64,000 bases of DNA from an uncultured Roseiflexaceae bacterium (GCA_937988885.1 CALKHR010000154.1:1-64000); one strand, 5' to 3'. Numbered from the stretch's first letter, positions 27,008-36,224 are shown. Notes: a model not told the origin generated them from the sequence alone. Numbers and translations are program-made.

Positions 27008-28102
27008 ATGGTCTCAACATCATTATCACGAGCACAACTCCAGGCTCAACTACCTCGCTCGTTCATTTGGGCGCTATTGATTGGCACCACAGTATCCGCT
27101 TCGTTGGGGTCGCTTGGCGGCGCTTGGGATGTGGCATACCACCGCACATACCTGGTCGATACGTTCTTCTCGCCACCTCATTTGCTCATCTACAGCGGTA
27201 TGCTCGGAATGCTCCTGATCGGCATCGCGATTGTCTTGCTCCTTCACTTACACGCCGATCTCGAGGGCGGCATGGTGCAGACGCTCGTGCAGCACCCTAT
27301 GCTTGCGATCCCGCTCATCACGAACTTCGCATTCCTGGCGACAGGTCCACTCGACGATTTGTGGCACCGCACGTTTGGTCGCGATAAGTTGACGGTCTGG
27401 TCGCCTCCGCATACGATCCTCCTGCTGAATATTGCGCTGAGTTGTGCTTCGGCGATCTGCCTCGCGTACTGGCTGCGCTCCACCACTCCCGCCTCGCAGC
27501 GCCTATCCGCAGCACGCACCGCAGGCGACCGCTGGACGCGCATCTGCATGATGGTCGGTTTGACGTTGATGATCGGTAACCTGTGGGGTTTTTGCACGGG
27601 ATGGGAGCGAGGCTCCACCGACGATAGCACGTTCTGGATGGACTTGCCGTGGCTGAGTTTGCCCTTCATGTCGTTGGAGATCGCTATGTTTATCACGATC
27701 GCGACCCGATTATTACCCTCGCGTTGGTGGGTCGGGGCGTTGGTGGTGGGCTGCTCGACGTGGTTGTGGTGGGTGTTGCCAGGGATCGTGCTCGGTTCGC
27801 TTGGCTATAAGGTCGGCGATATGGTGCCGATTGTGCTGCCACTGGGCAGCCTCGGCTACGGCTATTTGGTCGCCAGCAATCGCCCGCCACTGGTTCGCTG
27901 GCTGTGTGGAACGGTGCTGATAGCGAGCGCGTTGGGCATCGCCTATGCCGCGAACCAAACAGTGTTCCTTGCTCCAACCGATATTCTGCTTGGCCTGCCG
28001 TTGGCACCGCTGATGCTGATTCTTGGCGAGGCGCTAGGTGCCGACCTTGTTACGTTCGTGCGGTGTCTTGCGCAACATAGCGCCTCACCTACCTTAACGT
28101 AA
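27008..28102 (+). CDS. Unrecognised polytopic membrane protein with a duplicated His/Asp motif
   Basis: I do not recognise this 364-residue protein. It has about eight membrane helices. Two segments share the motif D-x3-H-R-T-x4-D-x4-6-SPPH: D41, H45, D51 and H58 in the first copy, D116, H120, D126 and H135 in the second. Each is followed by a hydrophobic helix, which suggests an internal duplication carrying a metal- or haem-binding site near the membrane surface. GGAGG precedes the ATG. No partner gene is adjacent, and it is flanked by terminators. Confidence 0.7.
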   Translation: MVSTSLSRAQLQAQLPRSFIWALLIGTTVSASLGSLGGAWDVAYHRTYLVDTFFSPPHLLIYSGMLGMLLIGIAIVLLLHLHADLEGGMVQTLVQHPMLAIPLITNFAFLATGPLDDLWHRTFGRDKLTVWSPPHTILLLNIALSCASAICLAYWLRSTTPASQRLSAARTAGDRWTRICMMVGLTLMIGNLWGFCTGWERGSTDDSTFWMDLPWLSLPFMSLEIAMFITIATRLLPSRWWVGALVVGCSTWLWWVLPGIVLGSLGYKVGDMVPIVLPLGSLGYGYLVASNRPPLVRWLCGTVLIASALGIAYAANQTVFLAPTDILLGLPLAPLMLILGEALGADLVTFVRCLAQHSASPTLT

Positions 28103-28124
28103 CCGACAAGCGTTTCGTCTGGTT

Positions 28125-28179
28125 AGCCCCCAAACGAGTTATGTAGCGTACAGCGTGGTTCCTACACTCCTTGGGGGCT
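28125..28179 (+). terminator. Possible terminator hairpin
   Basis: AGCCCCCAA (28125-28133) pairs perfectly with TTGGGGGCT (28171-28179) around a 37-nt loop, 23 bp after the membrane protein stop. No T-run follows, so termination is only probable. Confidence 0.45.
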
Positions 28180-28263
28180 TGCCCCACCCTCACGCTTCCC
28201 TCACCGCTCCACTGCATTTCGCATCACCAATAACCATTCAAATAGATCGGCGATAACGCACAC

Positions 28264-28290
28264 AAAAAACCCACCTCTCTGTGAGGTGGG
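28264..28290 (-). terminator. Rho-independent terminator of the TPR gene
   Basis: CCCACCTC (28270-28277) pairs with GAGGTGGG (28283-28290) over TCTGT. On the minus strand it is followed by TTTTTT (complement of 28264-28269). Confidence 0.85.
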
Positions 28291-28326
28291 CAGGACAACA
28301 AACTGAGCGATTCGGCTTGAAACCTG

Positions 28327-28998
28327 CTACGGCATGAACATCACCGCCAAAGCAATAATCACGATAAGCCCGATCGCAGCGAGGATGACGGGCAAATAGC
28401 GCCGGATGCCTTTTGGCTGAGCCGCCGTTGAGACCGCGCGTAGTTTGTTGAGATCAGACATGGTCTGCATATCCGAACGCGTCTCCGTTGCGCCATTCGC
28501 CGTGGCAGATGTGTGCTGCCCAATGCGACGCAGGAGCGGCGGCGTAGAAGACGACGATTGCGGTGGGTTAGCAGCGGCCACTGGCTGAGGCGTGGCAGGC
28601 TGATTTAGCTCTGCGGGATCGGCCACACGAACCGGCGGCGCGAGTGGAGGCGGTGCCTCCACGGGTTGCGCAGTGGGTTGCAACATTGCAGGGCGATGCG
28701 ATGGTGCGGCATGTTCGGAAGGTTGTGCAGCACGCTGTGGCCTCGACAGTGCTGCAAGCCCTCGTCGAGCGGCTTCGTTTTGGGGATTGAGCTGAAGAAC
28801 ACGTTCAAGGCAACGCCGCCGATCAAGGTCGGTTTCAACTGCGCCCGACATCCATAGCCATAAACGATCGTCTGTTGGCTGCAGTTGAATAGCACGCGCT
28901 AGCAATTCACGAGCTTCAGCGAGCTTGTTTGACTTGATCGCTTCGATTCCTTGAGTAAGGAGTTGCTCCAGCTCGTCGTGCTTTTGAGATTCTATCAT
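28327..28998 (-). CDS. Tail-anchored TPR-repeat protein
   Basis: This 223-residue protein has TPR-like helices in its first third (LTQGIEAIKSNKLAEARELL, then LQPTDDRLWLWMSGAV and LERVLQLNPQNEAARRGLAAL). A long Pro/Ala-rich disordered linker follows, with a single C-terminal membrane helix (VILAAIGLIVIIALAVMFMP) at the very end. Such proteins usually act as membrane-tethered scaffolds. The start at 28998 has GGAG 8 nt upstream and is preferred to 29061. The partner is unknown. Confidence 0.75.
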   Translation of the reverse strand: MIESQKHDELEQLLTQGIEAIKSNKLAEARELLARAIQLQPTDDRLWLWMSGAVETDLDRRRCLERVLQLNPQNEAARRGLAALSRPQRAAQPSEHAAPSHRPAMLQPTAQPVEAPPPLAPPVRVADPAELNQPATPQPVAAANPPQSSSSTPPLLRRIGQHTSATANGATETRSDMQTMSDLNKLRAVSTAAQPKGIRRYLPVILAAIGLIVIIALAVMFMP

Positions 28999-29144
28999 AG
29001 TATTGCTCCGCTTCTCCCGAGCTGCGTGCGCCCGCCACCAACCACTCCACGTTACTCGCACCTCTTCCTAATTCAACGCAGATGATTCGGTTAAGATACG
29101 GTCCAACCCTTTCTAAACGATCACAATTGCCAATCTCCACAGCC

Positions 29145-29777
29145 TTAGGAGGTGTAGATGTCGACAGGTTCCGAATGGTCAGGGGCAATATAACCAGCCG
29201 CCTGGGATTCTGCGATGATGGAAAGGACAAACGGCCAGAGTGAAGGCATACTCCGTTCGATTGGGGCCATGCGCTTGAGAACGGCTGCTCGCGTCACACC
29301 ATGGGCGCGCCACGTGCCACCGTGATTGTGAAAGTTGTGCAGGAGTGGCTCAAGACGATCAAGCGCATTGGCAAAACGCGCTTCTGGAGTGTAAGACGCT
29401 TCAAATTCCTCCCATAAGGCCATCAACTCGTCTTGAAGATCGTTAGGCAAGATGCCGAATAAGCGGTGGGCCGCCGCTTGTTCTCGTTCTGCTTTGGTTA
29501 GGTTCGCTTGAGGGTCATAACAGAAGGTGTCGCCAGCATCGATCTCAACAAGATCGTGGATGAGCAACATTTTGAGTACACGCAATAGGTCAACAGGCTC
29601 ATCGGAATATTCAGCGAGCGTGAGGGCCATAACGGCTAGATGCCACGAATGCTCTGCACTATTTTCGCGCCGCGAACCGCCCATAATGCTGGTCTGCCGA
29701 AGCACCTGCTTGAGGGCGTCGATCTCGATGATGAACTGGAGTTGCTGACCTAGACGTGATGTTTGATCGAAATTCAT
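29145..29777 (-). CDS. HD-domain phosphohydrolase (YfbR/HDDC2-like)
   Basis: This 210-residue protein of the HD superfamily has the metal ligands His (SAEHSWH), the HD pair (LIHDLVEIDAGD) and a later Asp (ANALDRLEPLL). The arrangement fits the HDDC2/YfbR group of 5'-deoxynucleotidases acting on nucleoside monophosphates. A role in nucleotide clean-up is inferred from the family. It is a single gene between the TPR and D-threonine-aldolase-like genes. Confidence 0.82.
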   Translation of the reverse strand: MNFDQTSRLGQQLQFIIEIDALKQVLRQTSIMGGSRRENSAEHSWHLAVMALTLAEYSDEPVDLLRVLKMLLIHDLVEIDAGDTFCYDPQANLTKAEREQAAAHRLFGILPNDLQDELMALWEEFEASYTPEARFANALDRLEPLLHNFHNHGGTWRAHGVTRAAVLKRMAPIERSMPSLWPFVLSIIAESQAAGYIAPDHSEPVDIYTS

Positions 29778-29956
29778 AATAGCTAAACCATACCAATGTG
29801 TACGGACTTATTATCGCACACTCTCTGCCGCTATGGGAAGCAACTAAAGGGTGATTGTCGTGCAAATTTGCAATAAAAGGGGCCAAGTCGCACCGTCTCC
29901 CTGTGCGACTTGGCCCAAATGTGGTCGTACGCTCCACTGACAGCGTCAGGCGCGGT

Positions 29957-31006
29957 TTACTGCAATGCGCCCCGTGCCGCCACGTCCCACACAACTTCGA
30001 CTTGATCGCCGCGCACGCCAATCAGTTGATTGAACAGGTTCACCACCGGGCAGCAGTGGTTCACGATCACCGTGACGCGTTCGCCGATCTCGGGGCGCGA
30101 TGCGCAGGCCGAGAAATCGACATTGCCGTGCTCCTCGGAGAGCGCGAACAGGCGCGCCTCGGGGTATTCGAGAATGTAGCCGTGACCTTCCAATCCGAGC
30201 AAGTCGGAGGAGAAGGTCTTGCTGCCACCGTCGATCACGCCGCGATCCGGGGTTGGGCGGCTGACCACAGTGGCAATCACTTTGAGAGCGCAGTCCTCGA
30301 GCTTCATTGCGCCCGAGTTGATGGTGAAGCGATCTCCGAAAATGTACATACCAGCACGATATTCGGTCACTTCGCGCTGTTCGTGAGCATGCCACATCTG
30401 CGGCGTGCCGCCACCGCTCACGCGATCGACGGTGATGCCATCGGGTGCGAGCAGTTCCTTCACAGCACGCACAAAGCTGTCGGTGTTCTCGTTGTTCGGG
30501 TAGGTCATCAAGCCGCCGAAGCGCAGCCCTTCCGAATCGACGATCATGCGGGCGAGGCTCGCAGCCGCCTCAGGCGTAGGGACGCCGCAGCGGTGCATAC
30601 CACCATCGAACTCCACCAGCACCGTCAGCGTTACGCCGGAGCGCTGTGCAGCTTGTGCGAGGCCGCGCACGGTCGTCTCCGAGTCGGCGGTGACGCTCAT
30701 ATTGACGGTGCGGGCCAGTTCCACGAGGCGATTCAACTTCTTCTCGCCGATGATGTTGTAGGGCACGAAGATATCCTTGATGCCCGCCTTCGCCATCACC
30801 TCAGCTTCACCGAGTTTCTGACAGGTGATGCCAACTGCACCACCCTGAACCTGCATGTGAGCGATCTCCGGAATTTTGTGGGTCTTGATGTGGGGCCGAT
30901 TAGCGATGCCATGCTCATCGAGATAGGCTTGGAAGCGCTTGATATTGCGCTCCAGAATATCAAGATCGACAATGGCTGCAGGTGTTTCGATTTCGCTGAT
31001 GTGCAT
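29957..31006 (-). CDS. D-threonine aldolase / D-serine dehydratase-like PLP enzyme
   Basis: This 349-residue fold-type III (alanine racemase-like) enzyme has the PLP lysine in RPHIKTHKIP, VEFDGGMHRCGV and a phosphate-binding SGGGTP. The metal pair His/Cys is in VNHCCPVVN, characteristic of D-threonine aldolases and eukaryotic-type D-serine dehydratases, which need a divalent metal. It would cleave or deaminate D-beta-hydroxy amino acids. It is preceded on the same strand by an M24 peptidase gene 74 bp away, so both may be co-transcribed. Confidence 0.87.
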   Translation of the reverse strand: MHISEIETPAAIVDLDILERNIKRFQAYLDEHGIANRPHIKTHKIPEIAHMQVQGGAVGITCQKLGEAEVMAKAGIKDIFVPYNIIGEKKLNRLVELARTVNMSVTADSETTVRGLAQAAQRSGVTLTVLVEFDGGMHRCGVPTPEAAASLARMIVDSEGLRFGGLMTYPNNENTDSFVRAVKELLAPDGITVDRVSGGGTPQMWHAHEQREVTEYRAGMYIFGDRFTINSGAMKLEDCALKVIATVVSRPTPDRGVIDGGSKTFSSDLLGLEGHGYILEYPEARLFALSEEHGNVDFSACASRPEIGERVTVIVNHCCPVVNLFNQLIGVRGDQVEVVWDVAARGALQ

Positions 31007-31080
31007 GCTAGTTCTCCAGGTCCTTAGTAGTGTGAGAAGGGCACCGTTCGGATGAGTTCTTCCAATCTTCCAGCCAGACG

Positions 31081-32190
31081 TTAGGGTAGACGTTTATCGT
31101 GCTTGGTGAGCACTTCGGCGCCCCGCTCGGTCACCAATACGGCATCCTCTAGGCGTACGCCCGTTTCCCCTGGGAAGTACGTCCCAGGTTCCAACAGGAT
31201 CACCATACCGGCGGCCAGCGGAACATCATTATACGGCACAATTCGAGGTTCCTCGTGGCCACTCACACCAACGCTGTGACCTGTGTGATGGGGATAGACC
31301 GGATAGCCAGCATCCGCGATAAACTTGCGCACTTGCCGATCGATATCGCTTGCGAGCACGCCGGGCTTCACCAGCGAGATGGCGAACTCAAGCGCGGCCT
31401 CGGCGGTCTTGTGCATCGCGATCTGCTTATCGGATGGCTCGGTGGCGTAGTACGTGGCGCAACTGTCGCTCCAGTAGCCCTGGTGAATGGTGCTGAGGTC
31501 GATGATCATCGAGTCGCCGGGGCGGATCTCGTTGTCGAGCGGCCAACCACCGATATTCGCCTGACGATAGCCCACCACACAGTCGTTGCCGAGCGGCACG
31601 CGCTGCCCCACGAAGCGCTGAATCGCGGTGTGGATGTCGGTCCACACGTCGATCTCGCGGCGCCCCACCTGCACCGTGCGGCGCGCCTCCGCGTGGCCCA
31701 CTTCGATCAGCCGGAAGTTGTAGCGCAGTTTTTCGAGCTCTTCCTCGGTTTTGATCATCCGTAGCGGTACGAATGCATCATCGATCGGTTGCAGCGTAGC
31801 TTGGGCCAACTCGGCACGCAGGAACAGCGGCACATGACGCTCTTCGATGCCAACCCGCGCCCCGCTGAGGTTGCCGAACAAGGGCCGTACCAGCGCTAAT
31901 AGGTTATCGTAGCTAGCGATCGGGGCGGAGATCGTGTAGCCCTCGTAGCTGAGGACATTGCAGCCTGTGGCCGCTGCAGCACTCGCGTAGGCATCAAGCA
32001 CGATCAGGGTCCATTCACCCCCAGCATACCAAACCAGTGCCGGACCAGCCGCGAACGGGTTCGCACCGAGCTGCACAGGCACACTCAATCCCGTCAACCA
32101 CGTAACAGTGTGTGGGTTAGCGAAGAGCGCGCGTTCGATTCCTTGAGCGCGCAAATGGTCGTGAGCACGCTGGCGTTGTTCTGAGTGCAT
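31081..32190 (-). CDS. M24-family Xaa-Pro-type aminopeptidase
   Basis: This 369-residue peptidase has a creatinase-like N-terminal domain and a pita-bread catalytic domain. The five metal ligands are visible: Asp in MIIDLSTIH, Asp in GYWSDSCATY, His in HHTGHSVG, Glu in LLEPGTYF and Glu in VRLEDAVLV. It would remove N-terminal residues next to proline or hydrolyse related amides. It lies upstream of the D-threonine-aldolase-like gene and downstream of the tRNA pair on the same strand. Confidence 0.9.
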   Translation of the reverse strand: MHSEQRQRAHDHLRAQGIERALFANPHTVTWLTGLSVPVQLGANPFAAGPALVWYAGGEWTLIVLDAYASAAAATGCNVLSYEGYTISAPIASYDNLLALVRPLFGNLSGARVGIEERHVPLFLRAELAQATLQPIDDAFVPLRMIKTEEELEKLRYNFRLIEVGHAEARRTVQVGRREIDVWTDIHTAIQRFVGQRVPLGNDCVVGYRQANIGGWPLDNEIRPGDSMIIDLSTIHQGYWSDSCATYYATEPSDKQIAMHKTAEAALEFAISLVKPGVLASDIDRQVRKFIADAGYPVYPHHTGHSVGVSGHEEPRIVPYNDVPLAAGMVILLEPGTYFPGETGVRLEDAVLVTERGAEVLTKHDKRLP

Positions 32191-32223
32191 GGTGACCTCT
32201 TATTTGCAAATGAGAGAATGAAG

Positions 32224-32259
32224 TAAAAACGCCGGACGATGTTGCATCGTCCGGCGTTT
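32224..32259 (-). terminator. Terminator after tRNA-Gln
   Basis: A 15-bp perfect stem (32227-32241 with 32245-32259, arm AAACGCCGGACGATG) with a 3-nt loop lies 4 bp after the tRNA 3' end. On the minus strand it runs into TTTTTAC. Confidence 0.85.
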
Positions 32260-32263
32260 GCAT

Positions 32264-32337
32264 TGGCTGGGGAACAGGGACTCGAACCCCAACTACCTGA
32301 TCCAGAATCAGGCGTTCTACCATTAAACTATTCCCCA
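32264..32337 (-). tRNA. tRNA-Gln (anticodon CTG)
   Basis: The minus strand reads as a 74-nt tRNA with an encoded CCA end. The acceptor stem TGGGGAA pairs with TTCCCCA. The anticodon loop TTCTGGA is closed by CCTGA/TCAGG, giving CTG (Gln, codon CAG), and the T-loop contains TTCGAGT. It is followed by a strong terminator. Confidence 0.95.
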
Positions 32338-32394
32338 CCACCCTTTAAGATCAATTGGTTCACATTGCTGCGTACCAAACGCTCTTGTAGGTGT

Positions 32395-32481
<87 letters not shown>

Positions 32482-32618
32482 TCATTTCGCTTGGTTAAGT
32501 ACTGTTCGTCTCTCGACGTGCGGTATAATACAACCTCTTCCGAATTTTGTCAAATCGGATATGTCGCCCGCGAACGATTGCTGAGTGCGAACGCGATGCT
32601 GCTCATCCTCATGCGGAG

Positions 32619-32655
32619 GAATGAGTCGATCGCCCTGATAGGGATCGACTCATTC
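32619..32655. terminator. Strong hairpin without T-run
   Basis: GAATGAGTCGAT (32619-32630) pairs with ATCGACTCATTC (32644-32655), and CCCT/AGGG (33-36 and 40-43 of the 32600 block) forms an upper stem. It lies 22 bp after the SPFH operon stop on the minus strand. The lack of T-runs makes the type uncertain. Confidence 0.5.
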
Positions 32656-32676
32656 GCGATGCGAGATGCAGTTGCG

Positions 32677-33612
32677 TTAGCGATCCAATCGTCGTGTAGT
32701 TGACGACGATTGCGGGCCATCGTTCCCTATCCCACTAGCGATCACTTGGCTCAGCAGCTCGCTCTTAGGCGGCACAAGTGTCAGCGAGGCGTTACCATCG
32801 ATGATGTTCTGAGTCTCCAGAATCTCGAACAGTGCCTCGGCCACCTCGGAGTCTTTAGCGATCTCATTGAGCGCCTGGCCCACGATCTGCGGACGGATCG
32901 CCTGCGCCTTCGCGAACTCCACCGCAGCCTGGCGTTCCGCCGTGCTGGTGATGATATCGACCTGGTTGGCGCCATCCTGCTTGATCGCCGATGTGACCTG
33001 GCGCAAGCGGTTCACCACTTTGGCCTCGATCTGCTGGATCATACCCTCATCGCGGAAGTGCACCTTGCGGATGTAGGTCGAGCCGAGCTGATAGCCCCAT
33101 TCGTGCGACTTCGGCGACACCTCCTGGCGCACCTTCTGGCTCATCGGGTGGCGGTTTTCGAGCATTTCGGCCAGAGGCATGTTGCTCAGGTTGCGCACCA
33201 CTGCGTTGCTCACGTTGGCCGCCAGCGAGCCGCGCGGATCGGCGTTCTTGAACAGGTACGCGATCGGATCGCTCACGAACATCTCGTACCAGATACCAAT
33301 ACCCATCGGCGCGCCTTCCTCGGAGTTGACCGGCTGGCTGCGCAGGTAGACCTGGTCGAGACGCATATCGATCACGTGGCGGCGACCAGCGAAGTTGATG
33401 ATAAACGCGGCTGGACCGAGTTTCAAGGGCAGGAAGTAGAAGCCTGGCTCCGTCAACACGCCCACCACATTACCGAACAGCACGTACACATGGCAGCTAC
33501 CCTCGTTGACGATCGCGTACAGCCCGAACATCCGCGCCACCCAAAGAATGATTGGGAATATAATGAAACAGGCGAAAAACGTCACGATAGCTGAGATTAA
33601 GAGACTACCCAT
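32677..33612 (-). CDS. SPFH/Band 7-domain protein, second of a pair
   Basis: This 311-residue protein has an N-terminal membrane segment (about 3-30) followed by an SPFH/Band 7 domain: VYVLFGNVVGVLTEPGFYFLPL, then YLRSQPVNSEEGAPMGIGIWYE. A C-terminal helical region is rich in Ala, Glu and Gln (TSTAERQAAVEFAKAQ). It starts inside the end of the upstream SPFH gene (8-bp overlap) with GGAGG 6 nt before the ATG, so the two are translationally coupled and probably form one hetero-oligomer in membrane microdomains. Confidence 0.85.
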   Translation of the reverse strand: MGSLLISAIVTFFACFIIFPIILWVARMFGLYAIVNEGSCHVYVLFGNVVGVLTEPGFYFLPLKLGPAAFIINFAGRRHVIDMRLDQVYLRSQPVNSEEGAPMGIGIWYEMFVSDPIAYLFKNADPRGSLAANVSNAVVRNLSNMPLAEMLENRHPMSQKVRQEVSPKSHEWGYQLGSTYIRKVHFRDEGMIQQIEAKVVNRLRQVTSAIKQDGANQVDIITSTAERQAAVEFAKAQAIRPQIVGQALNEIAKDSEVAEALFEILETQNIIDGNASLTLVPPKSELLSQVIASGIGNDGPQSSSTTRRLDR

Positions 33613-34594
33613 CACGCGCCTCCATAATGACCTGCTGAGCGCGGTTAAGCAACTTCAAGCGCACATTCCGTACGTACATCTCCAGCGCACCCCCGCCTTG
33701 CTCCTTGAGGTCGCGCAACTGGTTCGCCAGAGCCCGCAACGGCTCGACCTCGGCCTGCGCCTTCAACGTTTCGATCTCGACTGCTCGGCGCGACTGGACG
33801 ATCTTCTGATCGGCAGCGGCTTGAGCCAAGCTGATGTCTGACGAAACTTGGTTGTGAGCGGTGTTGATCGCGGCCAACGCCGACTCCACCTCATCGGGCG
33901 GATCGATACCGGTGATCAGCGAGGCATCGAAGGTGATGCCGTAGCGTGCCTCCGCGGACAGACACTCACGATCCATCAACTCGTTGAGATCGCGCAAATT
34001 CTTGCGCAAGTCGTTGATCGAGACGCCAGTCACGATGTTGTTATCGCCGATGAGCGCGTTGGGATCGTTCGAGGGTGGTCTGGGGGCCTCGAAGTTGGCG
34101 ATGCGCTCGCGCAAGATCGAGACGAAGTAGCCCATGACATGCACCACCGGTTGCTTAACGCCGAACAGATAGGCGTACAGATTCCGTTCGCACACGCGGT
34201 AGCGGATCTGCCCTGTGAGGCCGATATTCAGTTGGTCCTTGGTGACCGCTTCCAATTCCGCGCCGTTGTGGTTAGCTCGCGGATCTTCGAGGTCAACAGC
34301 CATGTTCATGGTTTGGGTTGCAACGGAGACTTTGTAGACCCGTTCCCATGGCCATTTAAAGTAAGGACCACCCGGCATAATGACCCGAACTTGCGGATAA
34401 ACATACCGCCCGCGCTCATCGGGCCGCAAATACTCCGCAAATGGATCATCCAGCGTTGTTTTTGGTAACCGCTCGGCGCGGCCAAAGCTGGTCTTTACAG
34501 CCCGCTCGTTCTGATCGACTGTGTATAGCCCGGCGACCAAGTAGCGCACGAGGAACCAGGCTATAAAGCCGATCAACATTCCAGCAGGAACCAT
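33605..34594 (-). CDS. SPFH/Band 7-domain protein, first of a pair
   Basis: This protein of about 329 residues has one N-terminal helix (VPAGMLIGFIAWFLVRYLVA) and a Band 7 domain starting LYTVDQNERAVKTSFGRAER, ending in a coiled-coil-like helix (QAAADQKIVQSRRAVEIETLKAQAEVE broken into heptads). The start at 34594 (ATG with AAAGGG 8 nt upstream) is preferred to the in-frame GTG at 34612. Stomatin/HflK-like proteins scaffold membrane proteases. HtpX lies about 600 bp away on the other strand. Confidence 0.85.
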   Translation of the reverse strand: MVPAGMLIGFIAWFLVRYLVAGLYTVDQNERAVKTSFGRAERLPKTTLDDPFAEYLRPDERGRYVYPQVRVIMPGGPYFKWPWERVYKVSVATQTMNMAVDLEDPRANHNGAELEAVTKDQLNIGLTGQIRYRVCERNLYAYLFGVKQPVVHVMGYFVSILRERIANFEAPRPPSNDPNALIGDNNIVTGVSINDLRKNLRDLNELMDRECLSAEARYGITFDASLITGIDPPDEVESALAAINTAHNQVSSDISLAQAAADQKIVQSRRAVEIETLKAQAEVEPLRALANQLRDLKEQGGGALEMYVRNVRLKLLNRAQQVIMEARDG

Positions 34595-35212
34595 AAGCCC
34601 TACCCTTTCCACTCAACAAACGTTTTCAATTTTCGTTAGATCAATCACTTGCGAAACGAATGTGGCTTTTTCATCATACCACAAGGTATACGTATCAGAA
34701 GTCCATTTGGTAACAAGAAAAGCTATATAAATAAAGATTCGCGGACAATCACATAAAAATCAGCGGAATATATTATTAGATAAATAATCCACTGATTTAT
34801 GATCATCACGAATCCGCTATGAAGCGATATACGTGTTCTTACCATTTGTGTTGTGGTAGGGATTGATATCTCCTGTTTTCGATAATGAGAGTGTTTTACA
34901 AAAATACACAAAAAGGGTAATTACTTATCTAACAATCGATTGAATGGTCATGTTCAAAGTGGAAGGCAGGCTGCGGGCAGCATCGTTCCACTAGCTATTG
35001 CTACAAAGACGCTCGTTTTCTTCACTTATTTCCCAAACCCGAGGCAAGATCAGGGTGTAAAATTCCCCGACGAAAGAGGGGAAAATTCCCCTCCTAAAAA
35101 AGAGAAGGGCTGCACTACCAACAAAAGCCAGGTAGTGCTACACTATCCTCAATGTGAAGATCTATGTGATGATGAACGTTAGATCTTGAGGAGGACAGAG
35201 GACGAGGTTAGT
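34595..35212. other. AT-rich intergenic region with inverted repeats
   Basis: About 600 bp without genes separates the divergent SPFH pair and htpX. It contains a large imperfect inverted repeat at 34736-34814 (GATTCG/CGAATC outside, AAATCAG/CTGATTT inside). It also has an alternating TTCCCC (35063-35068), GGGGAA (35078-35083), TTCCCC (35086-35091) series that could be an operator or hairpin near the htpX promoter. No known RNA was recognised. Confidence 0.55.
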
Positions 35213-36088
35213 ATGCAGATTTGGAACACCATGAAAACCACGCTCCTGCTGGCGTTGCTTACAGGTTTGTTCCTGGCCGTAGGTGCTGCGCTTGGTGGGC
35301 AAACTGGTATGGTGATCGCATTTCTCTTTGCGATCATAACCAATATGGGCGCGTGGTGGTTCTCGGATTCGTTGGCGCTGCGGATGAGCGGAGCTCAAGA
35401 GGTGACAGCGCAGGAAGCTCCAGAACTGCATCACATGGTCGAAAGGCTCGCAGCGCGAGCTGGTATCCCAAAGCCGGCGGTCTACATTATTCATAGCGAA
35501 ACGCCGAATGCCTTCGCTACTGGACGCAGCCCGAGCAAAGGCGCAGTGGCCGTCACCACGGGCATTACACGCCTGCTCAACCGCGATGAGCTAGCTGGGG
35601 TGATCGCCCATGAGTTGGCGCATATCAAGCACTACGATACACTGATCTCCAGCGTTGTCGCCACGATAGCCGGCGCGCTCACGATGATCGCGCAGATGGC
35701 GCAGTGGGCGCTGCTCTTCGGTGGTTTCGGCGGCTCCGACGATGAGGACGATGGGATCGCGGGGATGGTCGGCGGGCTGCTGATGATCATCGTCGCTCCG
35801 ATCGCTGCGACGCTCATCCAGTTGGCGATCTCGCGCTCGCGGGAGTACAGTGCGGACGCGGGTGGCGCCCAAATCCTTGGCAATCCGTTGCCATTGGCAT
35901 CGGCGCTAGAGAAACTTGAATGGGCAGCCAATCGTATGCCAATGGATGTGAATCCCGCGCAATCGCACCTGTATATCGTGAACCCGTTGCGGGGCGGGAT
36001 TGCAGGCCTGTTCAGTACGCATCCCAGTAGCGCCGAGCGCATCGCTCGATTACGGGCGATGGTTCGCCAAAGCGGAGCGCTAGTATAA
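35213..36088 (+). CDS. htpX: HtpX-type M48 membrane metalloprotease
   Basis: This 291-residue zinc protease has two N-terminal helices (TTLLLALLTGLFLAVGAALGG and the next), the active site HELAH in VIAHELAHIKHYD, two more hydrophobic segments in the middle, and Glu in SREYSADAGGA as the third zinc ligand region. It degrades damaged membrane proteins at the inner membrane. ATG 35213 has GAGG 5 nt upstream and gives the usual family length. It lies opposite the SPFH pair, a combination seen in membrane quality control (HtpX with HflKC-type proteins). Confidence 0.92.
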   Translation: MQIWNTMKTTLLLALLTGLFLAVGAALGGQTGMVIAFLFAIITNMGAWWFSDSLALRMSGAQEVTAQEAPELHHMVERLAARAGIPKPAVYIIHSETPNAFATGRSPSKGAVAVTTGITRLLNRDELAGVIAHELAHIKHYDTLISSVVATIAGALTMIAQMAQWALLFGGFGGSDDEDDGIAGMVGGLLMIIVAPIAATLIQLAISRSREYSADAGGAQILGNPLPLASALEKLEWAANRMPMDVNPAQSHLYIVNPLRGGIAGLFSTHPSSAERIARLRAMVRQSGALV

Positions 36089-36111
36089 TATCATTTAGTG
36101 AAACACATCCG

Positions 36112-36136
36112 GCGCCGGTGTTTCCCTCACCGGCGC
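36112..36136 (+). terminator. Hairpin after htpX
   Basis: GCGCCGGTG (36112-36120) pairs with CACCGGCGC (36128-36136) over TTTCCCT, 24 bp after the htpX stop. Only TT follows the stem. Confidence 0.55.
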
Positions 36137-36224
36137 TTACTTATGTGAATATCATTGCATTATTGGATTTATAAGTCGCATTTAGCCACTACATGGTTCG
36201 CCATGTATGGCATTGGAGAGACAA

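Noticed and set aside
34736..34814. MITE or insertion sequence
   Set aside because: An imperfect inverted repeat is present, but no target-site duplication or second copy is seen in the window.
36089..36224. yybP-ykoY manganese riboswitch upstream of terC
   Set aside because: The gap is short, and the conserved loop sequences of that riboswitch are absent.
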